Source: Nitrososphaeria archaeon (GTDB lineage Archaea; Thermoproteota; Nitrososphaeria; JACIWG01). From it: DNA of 64,000 nucleotides. Positions 7,989 through 16,628 of this stretch are shown one piece after another. Where the stretch lies: positions 1-64,000 of the forward strand of contig JARVJP010000006.1 of NCBI GenBank assembly GCA_029776065.1. Direction: 5' to 3'. Each line of letters opens with the position of its first letter. Within the stretch, counting starts at the first letter, position 1. The notes under the pieces were generated by a model. It saw only the letters and a list, made by a program, of their open reading frames with translations. It did no database searches and was not told the origin of the DNA. A program made the translations under genes and the position numbers.

Positions 7989-9053
7989 TTAACCTTGCAT
8001 GGGAAGGATAACCGCATCTTCTACGTTCCAACTAACAAAGATGTTCTCTCCCTTGCTAAACTGTGTTCCAATTGACTGTGCTCGAGCGGAAAGTTCAAAC
8101 TTATCTCCAATTGAAATTTTATATATTGTATCATCACCCCTATATATGAAGTCTTCAATCTTCCCTTCAATTGAGTTATCGAACTTTCTGACATAGTGGC
8201 TTTTAGCAACCATAATCTTCTCAGGTTTTATACTGATGTAGATCTCTTTGCCGCACAGTTCGTTTGGAAAGATGCCTTTGAGCTCAAACCCGTTAACAAC
8301 AACTTTGTTTCCCTCTAAGCACTTACCTGTTAACAGATTACTTTCGCCAACGAACTGTGCTACAAACTTTGTTTTAGGACGCTCGTACACCTCTTTAGGG
8401 GTCCCAATCTGTTCAATTTTACCATTATTCATTACCGCGATCCTATCAGACATAGCCATCGCCTCTCCCTGATCATGGGTAACGTATATGAAGGTGTTAT
8501 TGGTTTTATCATGAATTCTCTTTATTTCTGTCTGCATCTGGATCCTCAGTTTTAGATCTAGAGCGCCTAGAGGTTCGTCTAAGCATAGGACAGAGGGTTC
8601 TATTACGAGTGCTCGAGCTAATGCGACACGCTGTCTTTGCCCACCACTAAGTTCGTTGATCTTTCGATTTCGATAGTCTCTAAGCTCTACTAAATCTAGA
8701 ATCGAATCAACTCTTCTATCGATCTCATCTTTAGTCAGTTTCTTTAGCTTCAACCCGAAGGCTATATTCGCCCCAACTGTTAAATGAGGAAAAAGTGCTA
8801 GGGATTGAAAGACCATGCCAACGTTTCTTTTGTAAGCTGGGACATCATTCACTATGTGACCACCTATCTTTACATCCCCATATGTAGGTTCTTCGAAACC
8901 TGAAATCAGTCTTAAAGTTGTTGACTTTCCACAACCACTTGGTCCTAAAAGTGAAAAAAATTCACCTGGCTTTATATAAAAGCTAACGTTGTCTACAGCA
9001 GTAGTATTGCCATATTTCTTTACAACATTGAGTAACTCAACGTCGTAGGACAT
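7989..9053 (-). CDS. potA: Spermidine/putrescine-type ABC transporter ATP-binding protein, PotA-like
   Basis: The 354-residue ATPase carries Walker A GPSGCGKST, Q-loop 'MVFQSLALFPH', signature LSGGQRQRVALARAL, Walker B 'VLCLDEPLGALD' and the H-loop 'YVTHDQ'. After about residue 235 comes a TOBE-type regulatory beta-barrel ('NLLTGKCLEGNKVVVNGFELKG' and 'EGKIEDFIYRGDDTIYKISIG'), as in PotA and the CUT1/Fbp ATPases. It lies three bases after the PotD-like binding protein, so the two are one operon. It must energise the PotB/PotC-like permeases encoded on the other strand at 4900-6572. The C-terminal domain is full length. Confidence 0.88.
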   Translation of the reverse strand: MSYDVELLNVVKKYGNTTAVDNVSFYIKPGEFFSLLGPSGCGKSTTLRLISGFEEPTYGDVKIGGHIVNDVPAYKRNVGMVFQSLALFPHLTVGANIAFGLKLKKLTKDEIDRRVDSILDLVELRDYRNRKINELSGGQRQRVALARALVIEPSVLCLDEPLGALDLKLRIQMQTEIKRIHDKTNNTFIYVTHDQGEAMAMSDRIAVMNNGKIEQIGTPKEVYERPKTKFVAQFVGESNLLTGKCLEGNKVVVNGFELKGIFPNELCGKEIYISIKPEKIMVAKSHYVRKFDNSIEGKIEDFIYRGDDTIYKISIGDKFELSARAQSIGTQFSKGENIFVSWNVEDAVILPMQG

Positions 9054-9056
9054 TTC

Positions 9057-10178
9057 TTATGCCTTTATCTCCACCCAAAGCTGTCCCATCCTATCCTTTT
9101 CCTCTACAGTGAAGGGCTTGAATATTTCCATCTTTTGTAAGATTTCCTCTGGAGGGTAGATGTTCTGATCCTCTGCTAATTCTGCAGAAACATACCCTCT
9201 TTCAACTGTTTCAAAGCATGGATTCGCTATGAAAAGATAGTTGCTGTTTATCGCGCAAACGCTTGGCCTCAACATATAGTCTATAAATTTATGTGCTGAG
9301 TTTACGTTCTTGGCTTCATTTAAAAGAACAAAGTTGTCTACCCACATAGTACCTCCTTCCTTTGCGATCTTGTATTGTATGCTCTCGTTCTGTGCAGCTG
9401 CTAAATACACATCCGTGCTGTATCCTAAAGCGATTGCCACATCACCTGATATAAGAAGCTCTTTCACCTGCTCTGCTGAGAACTTTAAAATATGCGGTTT
9501 TATCTTCATTATTAGGTTCTTTGCTTCGATTAATCGTTCTTCCTTAGTTTCATTTAGACTATACCCTAGATATTTTAGAGCGGCTGCGAACACCTCCCTC
9601 ATCTCGTCTACTAGAACCACCTTCTTACTGTACTTTGATATTTTTTTTTCTTCGAAGAGTAGTTCGAATCCTTCAAACTCCTCTGTGACAACATCTTTAT
9701 TGTAACCTATGCCTGTGGTACCCCACATATAGGGTAGTGAATATTCTTGACGTGGATCGTATAGAGGGTTAACGAATTCTTCGCTTATATTTATAAAATT
9801 AGGTATCTTTTCGAAATCTAATCTTTGTAGTAGGTTCAGTGGTATCATTTCTCCAACTTTATAGTCAGAGGCTATTACAACGTCGTATCCAGAGCCGCCT
9901 GCCATGACTTTTGCAAACATTTCATCAGGGTTACCATAGTAAGAAGGATTTATTTTGACATTAAACTCAGAGGTGAAGTCTTCGAACACCCCAGGTGCAA
10001 CATAGTCGTACCAGTTGTAAACGTTTAATTCTGGCTCTAAGTTTGGATATGTCTCTTTAAGCGCTTCGTTTAGTCTAGAAATCTCTGACTGAAGAAGGTA
10101 ATAAGCTATGCCACCACCAGCTAAAGCACCTAAACCAAAAAACCCGCCGAATTTTAAGAAATCCCGTCTGTTAGGCAA
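9057..10178 (-). CDS. potD: Spermidine/putrescine-type extracellular binding protein, PotD-like, with twin-arginine signal
   Basis: The 373-residue protein starts 'MPNRRDFLKFGGFFGLGALAGG', a twin-arginine signal (RRDFLK) followed by a hydrophobic stretch, so it is probably exported folded and held by its uncleaved N-terminal helix. The mature part begins 'LNVYNWYDYVAPGVFEDF', which is the standard opening of PotD/PotF polyamine-binding proteins. It contains 'DVVIASDYKVGEMI', 'LPYMWGTTGIGYN' and 'VDNFVLLNEAKNVNSAHKFIDYMLRPSV', all typical. It is the first gene of the minus-strand operon with the ATPase. The family binds polyamines but also opines and other cationic solutes, so the ligand is open. 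Confidence 0.87.
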   Translation of the reverse strand: MPNRRDFLKFGGFFGLGALAGGGIAYYLLQSEISRLNEALKETYPNLEPELNVYNWYDYVAPGVFEDFTSEFNVKINPSYYGNPDEMFAKVMAGGSGYDVVIASDYKVGEMIPLNLLQRLDFEKIPNFINISEEFVNPLYDPRQEYSLPYMWGTTGIGYNKDVVTEEFEGFELLFEEKKISKYSKKVVLVDEMREVFAAALKYLGYSLNETKEERLIEAKNLIMKIKPHILKFSAEQVKELLISGDVAIALGYSTDVYLAAAQNESIQYKIAKEGGTMWVDNFVLLNEAKNVNSAHKFIDYMLRPSVCAINSNYLFIANPCFETVERGYVSAELAEDQNIYPPEEILQKMEIFKPFTVEEKDRMGQLWVEIKA

Positions 10179-10312
10179 TTTTTATTATAAAAGGTTCATT
10201 TATGTTATTATATAAATGTTAATTTCATTTAGGATTTAAAGAAGATCTGAAACTTTTTTCCCATATTAATTCAATATGATAAGAACATAAAATAAAAGGA
10301 GGGTTGTTCTGA

Positions 10313-10951
10313 TTAAACAAACCCGTGCCATTTCTTATACATTTCTTTTTCCTTTTCAATCGCCCAATCAGGTAACACGTGCGGTGTACCAAATATCTTA
10401 GCTAAAACGTACACTTTTGAAAAGTTAGCGAGCACTACCATGTTTTCTAAAGCTTCTTCTACCGTTCTTCCAACTGTAACACACCCATGGTTGGCAATTA
10501 AGGATGCATTGTTCATCCCCAACGATTCAACTACACTTTCAGCAAGCTTATCTGTACCTGGGAACTCGTATTTGGAGACCTTAATCTCCCCGCCTAAAAG
10601 TATCGTAAACTCGTCTGAGATAGGCGGTAAACTTTGATGCGTCACAGATAAGACATAAGGCCAAATAGCATGAGTGTGAATGATGGCGTTAACATCTGGC
10701 CTCTTCTTGTATATCGCTAGATGAAGTGGTAACTCAGAAGAAGGTTTTCTCTCACCTTCGATCACCTTTCCTTGATAATCTACGACAATCAAATCCTCTT
10801 CTTTAACTACAGAATAGTCCTTTCCTGAAGCAGTCACAACTAACTGATCTTTACCGCACTTTGCACTCAAGTTCCCTCCCTTTGCGAAGAGAATATTTTG
10901 ACTCACAAGTTCTTTGATCGCTTTAATAATTTCTTTACGTACATCCGACAA
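10313..10951 (-). CDS. Class II aldolase/adducin-family aldolase (L-fuculose-phosphate aldolase-like)
   Basis: The 212-residue protein shows the aldolase II/adducin domain throughout: 'NLSAKCGKDQLVVTASGKDYS' (phosphate binding), 'SSELPLHLAIYKKRPDVNAIIHTHAIWPY' with the HTH zinc pair and the preceding glutamate, and 'NASLIANHGCVTVGRTVEEALENMV' with the third zinc histidine. This is the pattern of L-fuculose-1-phosphate and related aldolases, which release dihydroxyacetone phosphate or glycolaldehyde phosphate. In many archaea this family supplies sugars or takes part in pentose routes. It precedes the PotD/PotA-like genes on the same strand with 134 bases between, so it has its own promoter. 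Confidence 0.83.
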   Translation of the reverse strand: MSDVRKEIIKAIKELVSQNILFAKGGNLSAKCGKDQLVVTASGKDYSVVKEEDLIVVDYQGKVIEGERKPSSELPLHLAIYKKRPDVNAIIHTHAIWPYVLSVTHQSLPPISDEFTILLGGEIKVSKYEFPGTDKLAESVVESLGMNNASLIANHGCVTVGRTVEEALENMVVLANFSKVYVLAKIFGTPHVLPDWAIEKEKEMYKKWHGFV

Positions 10952-11077
10952 AATCGATCACGTATGGGAAGCGTATGTTCTCTTTTATAAATATTGTTTA
11001 AAATTTCTAGTGCCTTTTATTTTCTTTTTAACTAATTTGAAAGTTATAGATTCTCTATATGATAACAAATTGATGTC

Positions 11078-12256
11078 TTAGGGTAAGTCTATTCCAGAAA
11101 GTTTTAGAGTTAACATACTAATGATTATCAATAAAAAACTTAGTGGGAACATTATCAGTAATGATGAAAACTCTATGAGTTTTGCGGTAATTGGTGGAGT
11201 TAAAGCAAAGACGATTTGGTAGACTGAAATAAACACACTATAAGCCAGGCCTCGTCTGTTTGAAGGGGACAAAGTAGCGATGATTGATGTAATAGGTGGA
11301 AACATGGAGTGCGAAAAGAAATTGAAGCTGATGAAAGCTGTTGCCAGTAGGCTTATTGTAGATGCGAAAGGGATCAAAATGGCAAAGGTTGCAGAAAAAA
11401 GCATAGCAAAAAATAGAAATCTTTTATCGCCAACACGACTGGAAGCATACCCTGCGAAGAACGAACTAAAAATACCAATTAAAGGCCCTATAGAGAATAT
11501 TAAACTAGCCATCGCTTCTGAGATGTTTCTCTCAACAACCATATATGAGGTCATGAAGGTTAATATGACTATAGTACCAATTTGGCAGGCTATTATTGAA
11601 CACAAGAAGCGAAGAAAATTTGCAGATAGAACATGTTTAGGTTCTTTGATATCACAGTTATTATTTGATGTATCTGATACTATATTTATCCTAAAAAGTA
11701 GGACCGCCCAAAAAGAGATCGGGATAATCCAAATTAGATACGCTAACCGCCAACTGTCGTATATTAATATTATAGACAATGATATGAGACCTAGAAAGGC
11801 GCCGAAGCTGCCTAATGCGTTATGCGTTCCCATCGCTCTTGAGCGTTCTTTGTCATAGGTATCAGTACTTATAGCGGTCAATCCAGAGTTATGGTAAAGT
11901 GGTGATGCGATCCAAATTAATGTAACTCCTAAAAAAAGTGATACCACATTCCAACATTCAGCGACCAATGATCCTCCAAAAACTTGTAGGCACATGCTTA
12001 AGATTAACACTGGTTTAGCTCCCACTTTGTCAACTATAATGCCTGAAAAAAGACTAAACACCAGTGCAACCAAAGTCGGAATAGAAACCAAAAAGGAGAT
12101 CTGAAAAAGGGTTAAATCGAATTCTTTTATAAAAACAGGAATTAAGGAAATATGCATCATTAAATAGACTTCTATTAAAAGATGGGAAATACTCATCGTC
12201 CAAACGGTACTATTTATTTTTTGAAGAGGTTTTCTCAGCGTCAGTAAACTATTCAA
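11078..12256 (-). CDS. Major facilitator superfamily transporter
   Basis: The 392-residue hydrophobic protein has about 12 predicted membrane helices. The family A-motif region after helix 2 is 'SGIIVDKVGAKPVLIL', and its repeat in the second half is 'AGYASSRVGDKRFLFF'. The pattern resembles the fosmidomycin-resistance/sugar-efflux branch of MFS, but the substrate cannot be read from the sequence. It is a single gene, upstream of the photolyase pseudogene in map order but transcribed in the same direction from its own region. AT content is high. The start at 12254-12256 places a short cytoplasmic N-terminus before the first helix. Confidence 0.8.
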   Translation of the reverse strand: MNSLLTLRKPLQKINSTVWTMSISHLLIEVYLMMHISLIPVFIKEFDLTLFQISFLVSIPTLVALVFSLFSGIIVDKVGAKPVLILSMCLQVFGGSLVAECWNVVSLFLGVTLIWIASPLYHNSGLTAISTDTYDKERSRAMGTHNALGSFGAFLGLISLSIILIYDSWRLAYLIWIIPISFWAVLLFRINIVSDTSNNNCDIKEPKHVLSANFLRFLCSIIACQIGTIVILTFMTSYMVVERNISEAMASLIFSIGPLIGIFSSFFAGYASSRVGDKRFLFFAMLFSATFAILIPFASTISLLATAFISFNFFSHSMFPPITSIIATLSPSNRRGLAYSVFISVYQIVFALTPPITAKLIEFSSLLIMFPLSFLLIIISMLTLKLSGIDLP

Positions 12257-12420
12257 GCTTAGCTTTTGCTCACAACTTTTTCTTTGATATAAATCTTTCC
12301 TTTAAGTATGGCATTTGTTTTTTTGCTCCTATTAGTAAGCATTGATTCGCAGATTTTGTAGTGCTATTATACCAACATATTAACAATGGAGTTAAATATG
12401 AAAATGATTATATTGACACC

Positions 12421-13791
12421 TTATTTAGGTGGTTTTAATATCTTAGAAAACATTTCTAGGGCAATTTTACTTTCAACTTCATGTTTGACTATGGGTTTTG
12501 GATAACCTTCGATGTCATATTCTTCAATTTGTGAATTTCTTTAGAACTTAAATGTCTTAACTCAGGAATCCATTTCTTTATGTAAATGCATTCTGGATCG
12601 TACTTTCTTTGCTGCAACCAGGGTTAAATATTCTAAAGTAAGGTTGTGAGTCACACCCTGTTGAAGCAATCCATTGCCAGTTACCATTATTAACAGAAGG
12701 ATCATAATCTATAAGCTTCTGTGCAAAATATTTCTCACCTACTCTCCAGTCTATATGTAGATCTTTAACTAAAAATGAGGTAACAATCATCCTAATTCGA
12801 TTATTAATGAAACCTGTAGCATTTAACTCTCTCATGCCTGCGTCTACGAGAGGGAAACTTGTTCTTCCCTTTTTCCACGCGTTAAGTTTATCTTTATCAG
12901 TGCTCCATTTAACATAATCAAACCTACGTTGAAAAGAACCTTCGAAAACATACGGAAAGAAACAAGCTATATGAATGTAAAAGTCCCTCCAATATAGCTG
13001 GGTTGTTATCTTTGATTCATTAAACTCTTTTTTATTGCGTAATAAACCTCTCTGATCGATATTGTTCCAAATTTATTATGTGCACTTAAACGTGTTGTTG
13101 CTTGTTTAGCAGGAAAGTCTCTTTTTAATTCATATTTTTTAAATTTTTTAAGGTTTCTTAGTATCTTAAGAGCTCTTTCCCTTCTCCCTCTAATAAAAAC
13201 AAGATTATTTCTATTTCTTTTATAATTAATGTTTAACGCAAAGTTTTCCAATTCTACTTCAAAATTTATTTGGTCGTTGAAAAAGTTGTTTCTCTTTACT
13301 TTAACTGGTTTTCTAACCGGCATAGTAATTGTCTTTCTATAAAAATATGCGAAATTTGTATAAGGTTTCCCATTTGATGTTACAGTTCCAGGTTCATTCA
13401 ATAGCGCATCTGAATTCGAATCAAACTTCACGCCAAACTTCTTGCAGACCGCTTCGATTAGCTCATCTCTTCTTATAGAATACGGAGTATAATCCCTATT
13501 GACTTAGACCCCCTTAATACCTTTCTTTTCAATCAACTCTTTGACAATCTTGTGAGGTGAACCTTTGAAGAAGTACAACCTTCCCCCTCTTCTTTCTAAT
13601 TGTAATTTTAAGTCTAGAAGACTTTCTACCATGAACTTGAAAGAATTAATCGAGAAATAGCCGTGTCTTCTTATTTGTTCAGGGTCAAAGATGAAGCAAG
13701 GTAAAACTAAAGTAGATCCTGTTAAGGCTTTGATCAACCCAGTGTTATCATCAATCCTCAGATCCCTCCTAAAAATAAACAACGAATACAT
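12421..13791 (-). pseudogene. Deoxyribodipyrimidine photolyase pseudogene
   Basis: An almost complete photolyase can be read on the minus strand by joining frames. The N-terminus is intact: 'LFIFRRDLRIDDNTGL' and 'LVLPCFIFDPEQI'. A TAA at 13504-13506 replaces a codon just before 'VNRDYTPYSIRRDELI'. The frame then holds to 'SLMNQR', and is lost near 13020. Another frame gives 'TTQLYWRDFYIHIACFFPYVF', 'WKKGRTSFPLVDAGMREL', 'FLVKDLHIDWRVGEKYF' and 'NGNWQWIASTGCDSQPYFRIFNP'. It then shifts again for 'WLQQRKYDPECIYIKKWIPEL', and once more for 'EEYDIEGYPKPIVKHEVE', ending at TAA 12421-12423. The FAD-binding motifs are recognisable, so decay is recent. At least three frameshifts and one stop make it non-functional. 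It would have repaired UV cyclobutane dimers. Confidence 0.88.
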
Positions 13792-14030
13792 TAAGAATCT
13801 TATGGCTTATTAGAATTTATAGTTTGCTTATCAATTTGCATTAAGAAAATGAACTACTAATTTTAGGTATTTACTTTTGACAGTATTGAAGTGATGAACT
13901 CTTCTACTATGGTAATTGCCTTTAACTTCAACAACCTTCTTCCATTAATCATTATTTAAAATTTCTAGTACAGTAATTTGACAGAGTTGGTGTTATCTCA
14001 CAAATTTTAAAAAGTTAGAAAGTAATTAGA

Positions 14031-14333
14031 TTAACCGAAGATCCCACTAAAACCTTCAAGTGATTTTTCGCTTTCCTCACTTAGTTGTTTTAGAACTTTT
14101 TCCTTTTCTTCATCCTTGACTTCTGTTGCGAGGTCTTTGGAAAGTTCGATCGCCCTTTTACATTGCTCTTCATCACCTAGGACACGTATGTAGAACCCTC
14201 CTGCTCTTCCAAGTGATCCTGACTCGTGAACAACTATATTTGCCCTAGATACAACATTATCACTGAACAGAATCTGTTTCAACTTTTCATTATTCTTTGA
14301 TTCAACATATACGACAACTTCCATGGAACTCAA
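14031..14333 (-). CDS. Conserved-looking hypothetical small protein
   Basis: This is a 100-residue soluble protein with no recognised family. The first 60 residues have alternating beta and alpha character ('MEVVVYVESKNNEKLKQILF', then 'GGFYIRVLGDEEQCKRAIELSKD'), and the last 35 are a charged helix ending in a glycine-rich tail, 'SLEGFSGIFG'. That tail resembles small archaeal proteins with a C-terminal interaction peptide. Starts at MSSM or at the second Met (MEVVV) are both possible. It is divergent from the membrane protein at 14430, with about 96 bases between them that hold AT-rich promoter sequence. No function is assigned. Confidence 0.65.
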   Translation of the reverse strand: MSSMEVVVYVESKNNEKLKQILFSDNVVSRANIVVHESGSLGRAGGFYIRVLGDEEQCKRAIELSKDLATEVKDEEKEKVLKQLSEESEKSLEGFSGIFG

Positions 14334-14429
14334 ATGGGCTTGTTAAGTTATTTATTTAAGCGTTAAGTTGTATCATTTTTTAGCAGATATGTTTATATTA
14401 GCCAAATATCAAGAACTTTGTGTTACAGT

Positions 14430-14822
14430 ATGAATTGGAGTAAAGCTTTTTGGAAGGGCTTCCTAATCTTTTTATGGACCGTTTTATGGTCAATCGTAGG
14501 TCTGCTTGTATTCTTCCTTTTAAGTTCGTCCTTACTTGCAGGAATGCTAAGTATAATAGAGGATCCACAAGAAATTATAAACAACCCGGAAATTGCTTCT
14601 CAGTTAGCAATGCAGTTCATAGGACCTATAATGTTAATAACTATATTGGTAACGGCCTTCGTTGGAATTGCTACTTATGCGACATTAGTTAAGATTATTT
14701 CAGAAACCGTAGCAGAAGAGATAAAGTCATCAAACATCAAAGTCCTTCCAATCCCCCCACCTCCTCCACCACCAATACCCAATGCTAAAGACGATGTGGC
14801 GAACAGGGAAAAGGGCGCCTAA
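14430..14822 (+). CDS. Small two-helix membrane protein with proline-rich cytoplasmic tail
   Basis: From the ATG at 14430 the protein has about 130 residues. Two hydrophobic segments are clear: 'GFLIFLWTVLWSIVGLLVFFLLSSSLLAGML' and 'FIGPIMLITILVTAFVGIATYATLV'. A short acidic extracytoplasmic loop separates them. The tail carries a run of eight prolines broken by one residue (IPPPPPPPIP) before a charged end, so it may bind a partner. A TTG at 14418 would add four residues, but the ATG is a better start. The next gene, a winged-helix regulator, begins 44 bases later, and the pair may be functionally linked. No family recognised. Confidence 0.65.
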   Translation: MNWSKAFWKGFLIFLWTVLWSIVGLLVFFLLSSSLLAGMLSIIEDPQEIINNPEIASQLAMQFIGPIMLITILVTAFVGIATYATLVKIISETVAEEIKSSNIKVLPIPPPPPPPIPNAKDDVANREKGA

Positions 14823-14836
14823 ACATATTATTAATA

Positions 14837-14846
14837 TTTATATATA
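14837..14846 (+). promoter_or_regulatory. TATA box of the winged-helix regulator
   Basis: TTTATATATA lies about 25 nt upstream of the ATG at 14866, the spacing expected of a leaderless archaeal transcript. It supports that ATG rather than any start further upstream. Confidence 0.55.
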
Positions 14847-14865
14847 TGAACGAATCATTAAAATT

Positions 14866-15213
14866 ATGCCTAAACAACCACATAAAATGGTCTTAGGTGT
14901 ATTAGATGAAAGCGCCTATACTATAATGGGGGTTCTTAGAAACAGTTCAATGAAATCTTTTTCCGAGCTACTTAGTCTAACTAGATTGCCTAAGTCATCA
15001 TTATATGTGACATTGATAAAGATGGTTGATAACAATTTGATCATAAGAAATGGTGCTTTCTTTAAGCTTTCAGATGATGGGGTTTTGGTGTATAGAACCT
15101 TTTATTCAATAATCAATAGAACTGAAGAGCCACTAATTGAGGCAAAGGAAGAAGTTCAAGAATCGACTTTGAGTAGGTTATTTAAAGGGATAAAGAAAAT
15201 TCTTGGAAAGTAG
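14866..15213 (+). CDS. Winged helix-turn-helix transcriptional regulator
   Basis: From the ATG at 14866 the protein is 115 residues. The central part is a winged helix: 'YTIMGVLRNSSMKSFSELLSLTRLPKSSLYVTLIKMVDNNLIIRNGAFFKLSDDG'. The recognition helix is in 'KSSLYVTLIKMVDNN' and the wing is 'IRNGAFFKLSDDG', similar to the archaeal MarR/TrmB-like proteins. A basic C-terminal stretch, 'LSRLFKGIKKILGK', may be an amphipathic helix that touches DNA or membrane. A longer open frame exists upstream but overlaps the preceding gene. The TATA box at 14837-14846 and a canonical fold boundary favour 14866. Confidence 0.7.
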   Translation: MPKQPHKMVLGVLDESAYTIMGVLRNSSMKSFSELLSLTRLPKSSLYVTLIKMVDNNLIIRNGAFFKLSDDGVLVYRTFYSIINRTEEPLIEAKEEVQESTLSRLFKGIKKILGK

Positions 15214-15284
15214 TTTCCCTTTAAATCCTTTCCGTTCTAAAAAGTTTATATTGGGTATAGTTTTTGATATGGGGAGTTTAAAAA

Positions 15285-16628
15285 ATGTTGGAAAAAAGGG
15301 GGATCGAAAGTTCACTCTCAACAGAAAGGATGAATTTTTTTAAAGACATATACCCCTTCGACTCTCCCCCTATTTTAAAGACCAATAAACCCCTAGGAGA
15401 TATTTGGATAACAGATACTACTTTGAGAGATGGGCAACAAGGCTGGAAGACCTTCTCGGTTGAAGAATCATTAAAGATCTACGAACTTTTAAGCGGGCTT
15501 GGTGGAAAGGATGGCGTAATTCGTACAACAGAACTCTTTCTTTACACTAAGAAGGATAAGGAGGTTGTTCGAAGGATAAAGGGGCTTGGCTTTGATTATC
15601 CTAAACCTACAGGGTGGATCAGAGCAACGATGAACGATGCAGCTTTAGTTCTCGAAGAGAAATTGGATGAAGCCACGGTCTTGTGTTCAATATCTGATTA
15701 CCATATTTCTGCTAAGTTTGGTTTAAGTAGAAGTCAAGTCCTTTCAAAATATTTAGAGGTTAATGAATTTTTACTTAAGAACGGTGTTGTCCCCAAGGCC
15801 ACCTTAGAAGACACTACAAGAGCTGATGTTGAGGGTGTTGTCGTTCCATTTATAAACCAGTTGGTTAGATTGTCTGAAAAATATAAGGTGCCTGTGAAGA
15901 TCAAAATAGCAGATACATTGGGTGTAGGGTTACCATTCAAAAATGTGGGGCTTCCGAGAAGTATTCCTTTAATTATTGAAAAGATTATTGAAAATAGTGG
16001 GATAGACCCTGCTAATATTGAATTTCACGGACATAACGACCTTTTTATGGTTACAGCGAATCACTTAGCAGCGTGGCTTAGTGGCGCCACACTATCTAAC
16101 TGTACCTTATTTGGGATAGGTGAGCGATCTGGTAATTGCCCCCTTGAAGCTATGCTCTTAGAGTATGCTATGATAAAGGGTACTAGTGGTATAAATCTTA
16201 AGGAAATCAGAAAGGCAGCAGAATTGTTTAAAGAAATGGGGTTCTTCTTTGCACAGCACTACCCGATTGTTGGAGAGAATTCGTTTAGGAGTAAAGCGGG
16301 TATACATATAGATGCTTTATTGAAGAACCCAGAGGTGTATCTTCCATTTGACCCCGTTCGTGTGTTAGGAATATGGCCAAAGGTGACGATCGATCAATAT
16401 TCGGGTAAGGCGAGTATTGTGTATTGGATCAAGACCTACTTTAACATGGACGATGACGGTGACTTAAAGAAGGACCCAAGAATAACTGAAATACACAACG
16501 AGATACTTAAAGCTTACGATAAAGGAAGGCAGACGCCTTTTACTGACAACGAATTATTGGATTTAGTAAGGAAGTACTGCCCAGAATATGAACAAAAGAT
16601 TACTGAAGCAAAAATGGCTGTGGAGTAG
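15285..16628 (+). CDS. Homocitrate synthase / Re-citrate synthase / 2-isopropylmalate synthase family enzyme
   Basis: The 447-residue protein belongs to the DRE-TIM (HMGL-like) Claisen condensing enzymes: 'WITDTTLRDGQQGW' (metal and catalytic residues), 'IEFHGHNDLFMVTANHLAAW' (metal-binding HxH) and 'GIGERSGNCPLEAM'. It lacks the C-terminal LeuA allosteric domain, ending instead with a helical region, 'DNELLDLVRKYCPEYEQKI'. It heads a tight operon with a LeuC/LeuD-type aconitase. Length, the DTTLRDGQQ form and the partner enzymes fit homocitrate synthase of the 2-aminoadipate lysine route or Re-citrate synthase rather than isopropylmalate synthase. The sequence alone does not decide. The ATG at 15285 is the chosen start. 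Confidence 0.75.
   Translation: MLEKRGIESSLSTERMNFFKDIYPFDSPPILKTNKPLGDIWITDTTLRDGQQGWKTFSVEESLKIYELLSGLGGKDGVIRTTELFLYTKKDKEVVRRIKGLGFDYPKPTGWIRATMNDAALVLEEKLDEATVLCSISDYHISAKFGLSRSQVLSKYLEVNEFLLKNGVVPKATLEDTTRADVEGVVVPFINQLVRLSEKYKVPVKIKIADTLGVGLPFKNVGLPRSIPLIIEKIIENSGIDPANIEFHGHNDLFMVTANHLAAWLSGATLSNCTLFGIGERSGNCPLEAMLLEYAMIKGTSGINLKEIRKAAELFKEMGFFFAQHYPIVGENSFRSKAGIHIDALLKNPEVYLPFDPVRVLGIWPKVTIDQYSGKASIVYWIKTYFNMDDDGDLKKDPRITEIHNEILKAYDKGRQTPFTDNELLDLVRKYCPEYEQKITEAKMAVE

Noticed and set aside
11280-11858. A 192-codon plus-strand open frame
   Set aside because: It is antisense to the well-supported MFS gene and has no domain or ribosome-binding site.
12421-13791. Explaining the broken photolyase and dehydrogenase as sequencing errors
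   Set aside because: Dozens of intact long genes in the window show no frame errors, so several lesions limited to two genes are better explained by real decay; reads would settle it.
14782-14865. Upstream extension of the winged-helix regulator
   Set aside because: It overlaps the previous gene, and the TATA box at 14837-14846 lies inside it, so the ATG at 14866 is the better start.
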